From a virus: 32,211 nucleotides of DNA. Under the pieces are notes generated by a model that was given only the letters and a program-made list of their open reading frames with translations, was not told the DNA's origin and made no database searches. The DNA lies in the IMG/VR virus record IMGVR_UViG_3300032050_000513, positions 1 to 32,211 of that record; one strand, written 5' to 3'. The stretch's first letter is position 1; each line of letters starts with the position of its first letter. Of the stretch, positions 27,712 to 32,211 are shown piece by piece. The position numbers and the translations under genes are program-made.

Positions 27712-30264
27712 ATGAACCGTTACCGCTCATACGGGGAGCTTGATGACCAGCCGAAAACGGTTGGGGACGGATCGTTCATCGGCGTGGACGAGTACAACGC
27801 CGGGGAGAACATCCAGCCCGGCAACGTCCAGAAGGCCGTAAACCACGACTTCACCTCGCAGGATGCCAATACGCGGGGTGGGTTCGTCTGCTATCCCGAG
27901 CTTGGTACGGTGCCATTCGGCCAGGCATGGACGTACAATGCTGTTGGCGCTGCTCCTGACTTCAGAGACGTAAGCTACGGGGCTGGCGTGTTTGTGGCGG
28001 TGGGCAACGGAGGTGCCATTTACAGCAGTCCAGACGCCGTAACGTGGACCGCTCGCACCCCGCCAAACACTCCAAATTACAGCGACATTGCTTACGCTAA
28101 TGGGCGATTTGTTGTGGTTGGTGGCACGACAGGCAGCGGAACGCAGCCTGTGGCCTATTCGGATGATGGCATTACTTGGACCCTGCCTGCCACGCCTTTT
28201 ACGGTTACTCGCACTGGCATTGCCTACGGTAATGGTATTTGGGTAGCGGTTGGAACAAATGCGGTTTCCATCAGCAATGATAATGGCGTAAATTGGACAA
28301 CTACCACAGGAATTAGTGCTCTAGGACCGGCATCTGGTGTTAGTTTTGGCAACGGCCTGTTCTGCGCTGTGGCTCTTGCTGGAGGGATAATCACTTCCAC
28401 GGATGGGCTTACTTGGACATCCGTCTCGATCACAAATTCGGGAGTCTTGCTTGATGTCGCTTTTGGAAATCAGAAGTTTGTTACGATTGACACGGCTGGT
28501 CGCGTTTTCATTTCCAACGATGGCGCGACTTGGACGCAGACGCGCACTTCCGATGGTGACAGTTGGCGTACTATCACCTACGGCAATGGATTCTTTGTGG
28601 CGTTTGCCACTTTGAGTGGTGGCGACAATGTGATCTACTCCATCGACGCCACCAACTGGATCAAGTCGAGCGGCGTTCCGAACTACGATTGGTACGGCAG
28701 CACTTTCGGAGATAACAAGTTTGTGGCCGTTGGAGAAAACGGGGCCACGATGTTTTCCGACAACGTCTCCACCTCCATCTTTGCCTCCGGCATCTACTCG
28801 GACCCCAACAACGTCGGGGAAACGTGGATAATGATGCTGGCGTACGACGAGGTTGGCTTCTTCGCCAACGGTCGTACCAAGAAGACAATCAGCTTGGGAA
28901 GCTACACGGTCACTGAACAGTCCACGATTGTTCAAGCCAACAACTACGTCTACATCTTCCGGGGGCCGGACCAAACCCCGCTGTACTGGGACGGCAACTG
29001 GAACGGGACGTTCGCCCTTGTCCCCGATACCAACCTTCCTGACTCATTTGAGTCGATTCCGAACAGCAACCAAGCCACCTACTACCAGAACCGGCTTTGG
29101 GTCGTAAAAGGCAAGGACGGGCTGGCTGCGTCGGACGTGCTGGAGTTCACGGACTACGATCCGCTTGCTAACGAGTTTAACCTCAATACGGGTAACTCGG
29201 ACTACATCGTAGCCACCTATCCCTTCGGCCAGAACAGCCTAGTCGCCTTCAAGAACAAGTCCATCCTCCTGCTCCAGAACGTGGAGGGCAGCTTGTCCGA
29301 CGTAACGGTCACGGAGATCACCCGCCAAGTGGGTGTAGTAGGCATTAACGGGGTTACGTCAATCGGCCCGGACTTGGCCTACGTCAGCAACCGGAACATC
29401 AACCTGCTGACGCTGACGTCCACCAACAACGCTCTCCAGCACAAGATCCTGCCCCTTTCCACCCGCATCCGTAAGATCATGGATCGGGTCAACTGGGAGG
29501 TGGGCTACAAGATCAGCTTGGGCTATTGGAACAACAAGCTGTACGTCGCCCTCCCGCTGGACAACAGCTTGGTCTGCAATGCCGTGGTGGTCTACAACTT
29601 CACCACGGAGAACTGGTACGGCGAGTGGGCGTTCGCGGACACGCTCAACATGTGCATCCAAGGTTGGCAGGTAGTGAACTACTTGGGGCTGCAACGGATG
29701 CACGCCATCACGGAGGACGGGCGGATCTTCGTCACGGATGAGGGGCAGAACGACATCAGCGGGGCCACGGTAGCCGAGATCAGCACCCAGCTTGTCACCC
29801 GTGCCTACGACACGGACAACCTAAACCACTTCCAGCGGCGGATCTACCTGGATGTGGCTACCAACCGCCCCAAGTTCTCGGCTGCCGCCTTCACGGAAGG
29901 GGCGAGCGAGGAGAGCACGCTCTTGACGGACCAGACGTACAGCCGGTCGGAGACGTGGAAATTTGCGGATTCCGCTTACGACCTGACCAACGCCAACGAC
30001 GACTATAATCGGGCGTACCGGAAAGATTACTCGGTTGGAACCTTGCCAAATCTTGGTCAAACGCCGGGACTTCCTTCAGATGGGCTGCAATGCGGCACCG
30101 GCTTTGAGCCCGAGATGGTGCAGGAGTTCCGCCTTCCGCTTATTACCCGCCGTCAGGGCCGGTTGAGCTGGATTGAAGTGACGAACACCCAAGGCTTTAT
30201 CAGCGTCATGTCGCTCGGCTACGAGACCCGAGCCGGTCAGCGAGCCAACCTTGTCCAAGTCTAA
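27712..30264 (+). CDS. Tail nozzle-like beta-propeller protein with an extra inserted seven-repeat propeller
   Basis: 850 residues. Residues 1-72 (RYRSYGELDDQPKTVGDGSF, GVDEYNAGENIQPGNVQKAV, PFGQAW) and 354-850 (IFASGIYSDPNNVGETWIMM, GFFANGRTKKTISL, PDQTPLYWDGNWNGTF, LAASDVLEFTDYDP, LLLQNVEG, YVSNRNINLLTLTS, a C-terminal QRANLVQV) form a long propeller-type nozzle/stabilisation protein that closes the short tail. Residues about 82-352 are seven repeats of the form (D/I)xYGNGxFVAVG...ISxDGxTWT (for example DVSYGAGVFVAVGNGGAIYS), predicting an independent seven-bladed BNR/kelch-like propeller inserted after QAW. Such propellers often bind sugars, so an adhesive role is likely. Confidence 0.8.
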   Translation: MNRYRSYGELDDQPKTVGDGSFIGVDEYNAGENIQPGNVQKAVNHDFTSQDANTRGGFVCYPELGTVPFGQAWTYNAVGAAPDFRDVSYGAGVFVAVGNGGAIYSSPDAVTWTARTPPNTPNYSDIAYANGRFVVVGGTTGSGTQPVAYSDDGITWTLPATPFTVTRTGIAYGNGIWVAVGTNAVSISNDNGVNWTTTTGISALGPASGVSFGNGLFCAVALAGGIITSTDGLTWTSVSITNSGVLLDVAFGNQKFVTIDTAGRVFISNDGATWTQTRTSDGDSWRTITYGNGFFVAFATLSGGDNVIYSIDATNWIKSSGVPNYDWYGSTFGDNKFVAVGENGATMFSDNVSTSIFASGIYSDPNNVGETWIMMLAYDEVGFFANGRTKKTISLGSYTVTEQSTIVQANNYVYIFRGPDQTPLYWDGNWNGTFALVPDTNLPDSFESIPNSNQATYYQNRLWVVKGKDGLAASDVLEFTDYDPLANEFNLNTGNSDYIVATYPFGQNSLVAFKNKSILLLQNVEGSLSDVTVTEITRQVGVVGINGVTSIGPDLAYVSNRNINLLTLTSTNNALQHKILPLSTRIRKIMDRVNWEVGYKISLGYWNNKLYVALPLDNSLVCNAVVVYNFTTENWYGEWAFADTLNMCIQGWQVVNYLGLQRMHAITEDGRIFVTDEGQNDISGATVAEISTQLVTRAYDTDNLNHFQRRIYLDVATNRPKFSAAAFTEGASEESTLLTDQTYSRSETWKFADSAYDLTNANDDYNRAYRKDYSVGTLPNLGQTPGLPSDGLQCGTGFEPEMVQEFRLPLITRRQGRLSWIEVTNTQGFISVMSLGYETRAGQRANLVQV

Positions 30265-30266
30265 CC

Positions 30267-30587
30267 ATGTACAACTTTAAGATGCCGTCCAAGCTGGCGC
30301 AACGGGGCCAGCCCTTGCCGGAGATGCCCGAGGGGATCGGTATGCCCATGCCCGAGATGCCGTCCATGCAGCCCGACCAAGCCCAAGGCATCCAGTCGCT
30401 CATGGCGAACTACGCCCAGCCCCAGCCTGCCCAGCAGGCGTCATCCCTTGGGTTTTACGGGGCGATGCCGCCCGCCATGCCCTCTGGCTTCGGTATGCCG
30501 TCCCAAAGGCCGCAAATGGGCCAGAACGGCGGGATGGGCATGGGCAGTGGTCCGTCCATCATGGGTCCGTCCTTCTTCACCCTTTAA
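30267..30587 (+). CDS. Met/Pro/Gly/Gln-rich small protein
   Basis: 106 residues with repeated EMP and MP motifs (GIGMPMPEMPSMQPD), AQPQPAQQ and GFGMPSQRPQMGQNGGMGMG. Largely disordered. Similar Met/Pro-rich short proteins occur among late genes of short-tailed phages, perhaps ejected internal or tail-tip components. ATG follows the previous stop after two bases; no Shine-Dalgarno sequence. Confidence 0.6.
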   Translation: MYNFKMPSKLAQRGQPLPEMPEGIGMPMPEMPSMQPDQAQGIQSLMANYAQPQPAQQASSLGFYGAMPPAMPSGFGMPSQRPQMGQNGGMGMGSGPSIMGPSFFTL

Positions 30588-30598
30588 CCTAACCCGCC

Positions 30599-31048
30599 AT
30601 GGTTCTTGAGGCCCCCATCGTGACTAGTGTCACCAAGCTCAATGCGATGAAAACACATTGCTTGAGGGGCCATGAGTTCACGGAGGAAAACACGTTTGTG
30701 TTTAGGGGCCACCGCCAATGCAGAGCGTGTAAACGTTTAAGTAAAAAAAATCGACGCGCACGCGGCGGAATAGGCGTTAAACTTGAGGATCGTAAAGCTA
30801 GTTTGTGGCGTAATTACAAACTACGTCTTGACGACGTTCAGGCCATGGAGCGCAAACAAAACTATGTTTGTGCGATTTGTTCCAAGCCGCCACAACGTAG
30901 GTCTCTGGACGTAGACCACGATCATGCTACGGGTGCGATTCGTGGTTTGCTTTGCGAGCATTGCAACAAAGGACTAGGCCATTTTTACGACAATCCTGAC
31001 CTGCTGATTTTGGCCTCCAACTATCTCAAACAATTTAAATCCATTTAG
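30599..31048 (+). CDS. Recombination endonuclease VII-like HNH nuclease
   Basis: 149 residues. An N-terminal zinc knuckle (CLRGHEF...RQCRACKR) is followed by a basic helix and the endonuclease VII core: CAIC (91-94), RSLDVDHDHATGAIRGLLCE with Asp106/His107 region catalytic residues, and CEHCNKGLGHF (119-) supplying the second Cys pair, ending DNPDLLILASNYL. Endonuclease VII resolves branched DNA; free-standing copies like this also behave as mobile nucleases. It is clearly more A/T-rich than its neighbours and splits two structural genes. ATG 30599 or the ATG at 30647 (MKTHCLRGHEF) could be the start. Confidence 0.85.
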   Translation: MVLEAPIVTSVTKLNAMKTHCLRGHEFTEENTFVFRGHRQCRACKRLSKKNRRARGGIGVKLEDRKASLWRNYKLRLDDVQAMERKQNYVCAICSKPPQRRSLDVDHDHATGAIRGLLCEHCNKGLGHFYDNPDLLILASNYLKQFKSI

Positions 31049-31050
31049 TT

Positions 31051-31710
31051 ATGCCAACTGTGAGTCCAGGGTACACTTTCACCGGCACAAACGACCCGAT
31101 CACCTACACCAAGCTGAACCTGTTGGGTCAGCCGACGGTGGCGGCGGTGGGGCCGAATGACGTTACGACCAGCACTATCGCCAATCTGGCGGTTACGACG
31201 GCCAAGATCGCCGACGACGCTGTGACCACGGCAAAGATTGCCGATGATGCGGTGACGACGGACCAGATCGCTTCAGGGAACACCTACGATGCGGTTACTA
31301 TCACCAACGGTGCTACGGTATCTACCGGTGGGGTGACGGTGACGGCAGGCGGAATCACGTTAGGCGCTGGCACGCCTATCAACATGGCTGCCACTACGGA
31401 AACGCCATACTCCGGTGCTATGTCGCTTACCTTTAGCGCGACCAAAGGGAACACGCGCTTGATCACCGCTACAGGCAGCACGGCATCAACGATTACGCCA
31501 GCTACGATACCAGCGGCTGGTTATGTGCTCATCATCCGCTTCAACGCTGGATCAACCGGTGGCAACGTCATCACGTTTGGCAGTGGCTTCAAAACGCTGA
31601 CCGCCACTCCGACGCTTACGCTCGCCACAGCCAACAAGTACTACTCCATCATGTTCGTGTCAGACGGCACGGACTTGGTTGAGATCAGCCGCACTGCCTC
31701 CGTAGGATAA
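31051..31710 (+). CDS. Fibre-like protein with AVTTAKIADD repeats
   Basis: 219 residues. MPTVSPGYTFTGTNDPITYT, KLNLLGQPTVAAVGPNDV is a standard start of short phage fibres. Then LAVTTAKIADDAVTTAKIAD, DAVTTDQIASG are short tandem repeats forming a trimeric stalk. The C-terminal half is beta-rich (GAMSLTFSATKGNTRLITAT, VLIIRFNAGSTGGNVITFGS, YYSIMFVSDGTDLVEISR). Probable tail fibre or decoration. Its TAA overlaps the next ATG by one base. Confidence 0.75.
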   Translation: MPTVSPGYTFTGTNDPITYTKLNLLGQPTVAAVGPNDVTTSTIANLAVTTAKIADDAVTTAKIADDAVTTDQIASGNTYDAVTITNGATVSTGGVTVTAGGITLGAGTPINMAATTETPYSGAMSLTFSATKGNTRLITATGSTASTITPATIPAAGYVLIIRFNAGSTGGNVITFGSGFKTLTATPTLTLATANKYYSIMFVSDGTDLVEISRTASVG

Positions 31711-32211
31711 TGGCTACGATCTTTGAGAGTCTGACCGACGCCCAGATTGAGGCGATGTTGGCCGAGCTGGAGGCCCAGCAGGCGGCTGAAGCCATTCTGG
31801 CTGGTCAGGCTCCAGAGGCAGCGTTCCCAGAGACGGCGGCGCCAGAGGTTGCAGTTGGCGATAACATCTTCTTGCCACCCGCAGTAGCAACAGCACCAGA
31901 AGTCGCAGTAGTCCCGGAAACAATCATCGCTCCAGAGGTGCTCGCGGTGGAAGCTGATACTGGCACCACAGGTGGACAAGTCGCCACCGACCTTGGTCAG
32001 ATCCCGACAAATCGTGATGTAAACGTCATTGGTGCAGATGGCGGGTTGTTCACGGGTGGCCTAGCCAAGCCGGGGCCTGGTGATGTTCTCCGTGATCCTC
32101 TCGTTGTTACTACCGGAACGACTGGCACCCAGCCCGGCATCGAACAGCCCGGCGTCACTTACCCTGGCAGCGGCCAACCTATATTTGCTGGTGGAGGAGC
32201 TGGGACGCTCG
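31710..32211 (+). CDS. Ala/Pro/Glu-rich virion-region protein (3' end outside the window)
   Basis: Open from ATG 31710 (TAATG overlap) to the window end, at least 167 residues. The start MATIFESLTDAQIEAMLAEL, EAQQAAEAILAGQ is helical. It is followed by PEVAV/PETAAP/PEVLAVE repeats (disordered) and a Gly-rich stretch with GGQVATDLGQIPTNRDVNVI and GDVLRDPLVVTTGTTGTQPG. It may be an internal or ejection protein or a further fibre; too little is visible to decide. Confidence 0.6.
   Translation, partial: MATIFESLTDAQIEAMLAELEAQQAAEAILAGQAPEAAFPETAAPEVAVGDNIFLPPAVATAPEVAVVPETIIAPEVLAVEADTGTTGGQVATDLGQIPTNRDVNVIGADGGLFTGGLAKPGPGDVLRDPLVVTTGTTGTQPGIEQPGVTYPGSGQPIFAGGGAGTL

Overview
This window is part of the genome of a tailed double-stranded DNA bacteriophage. 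It holds a near-complete head and short-tail module: small terminase candidate, large terminase, portal, scaffold, major capsid protein, adaptor, nozzle and fibres. The portal, adaptor and nozzle-type propeller protein, and the absence of any tape-measure or tail-tube gene, point to podovirus-like architecture. No integrase, repressor/attachment module or host gene is visible. The host is not identifiable from the sequence. Most start codons lack a Shine-Dalgarno sequence, which would fit a host from a lineage that initiates without one (Bacteroidota or Verrucomicrobiota, for example), but this is inference.

Layout. (1) 1-1187, rightward: end of an upstream gene, a small membrane protein (holin-like), a metallophosphoesterase and a winged-helix-like protein. 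(2) 5798-1138, leftward: an early/replication operon. It contains a ribbon-helix-helix regulator, small proteins, a PD-(D/E)XK exonuclease, its probable DNA-binding partner, two small basic proteins, a signal-peptide lytic transglycosylase-like protein overlapping a tiny membrane protein, HTH proteins, and a RusA-like resolvase split by a frameshift. (3) 5799-6341: about 540 bp without genes, holding a tandem-repeat operator, a strong dyad, a terminator hairpin and about 350 nt rich in stem-loops (candidate RNA). (4) 6342-8040, rightward: a jelly-roll virion protein, a 58-aa protein, an HNH-type endonuclease and a small basic protein. (5) 10316-8042, leftward: a cytosine-5 methyltransferase overprinted in a second reading frame by another phage protein, then five small genes and a tRNA-Gln(UUG) with an encoded CCA. 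(6) 10317-10878: a gene-free region with inverted repeats, iterons and a leftward terminator. (7) 12596-10879, leftward: a cysteine-rich conserved phage protein plus small proteins. It lies in a block (about 10.35-12.95 kb) with extreme enrichment of CCGG/GCCGGC/CGGGTTG words. (8) 12617-14169, rightward: an unknown protein and a small terminase candidate. (9) 15653-14135, leftward: a GT-A glycosyltransferase and four small coupled genes. (10) 15792-32211, rightward: the late structural operon.

How the parts work together. Sets (2), (5), (7) and (9) look like DNA metabolism, modification and host takeover. Set (10) builds the virion. The virion genes are decorated with inserted modules: a carbohydrate-binding-like domain inside the adaptor and an extra seven-repeat propeller inside the nozzle protein. 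They have also been invaded by HNH and endonuclease VII genes. Most neighbouring genes are coupled by 4-nt start/stop overlaps (ATGA, GTGA, TTGA), which fixes many starts, including non-ATG ones.

The most unusual features are the dual-frame methyltransferase locus, the word-saturated block with its iterons, the structured gene-free region at 5990-6341, and the duplicated scaffold start that creates a short upstream ORF. All functional calls rest on motifs and remembered families; no database search was run.
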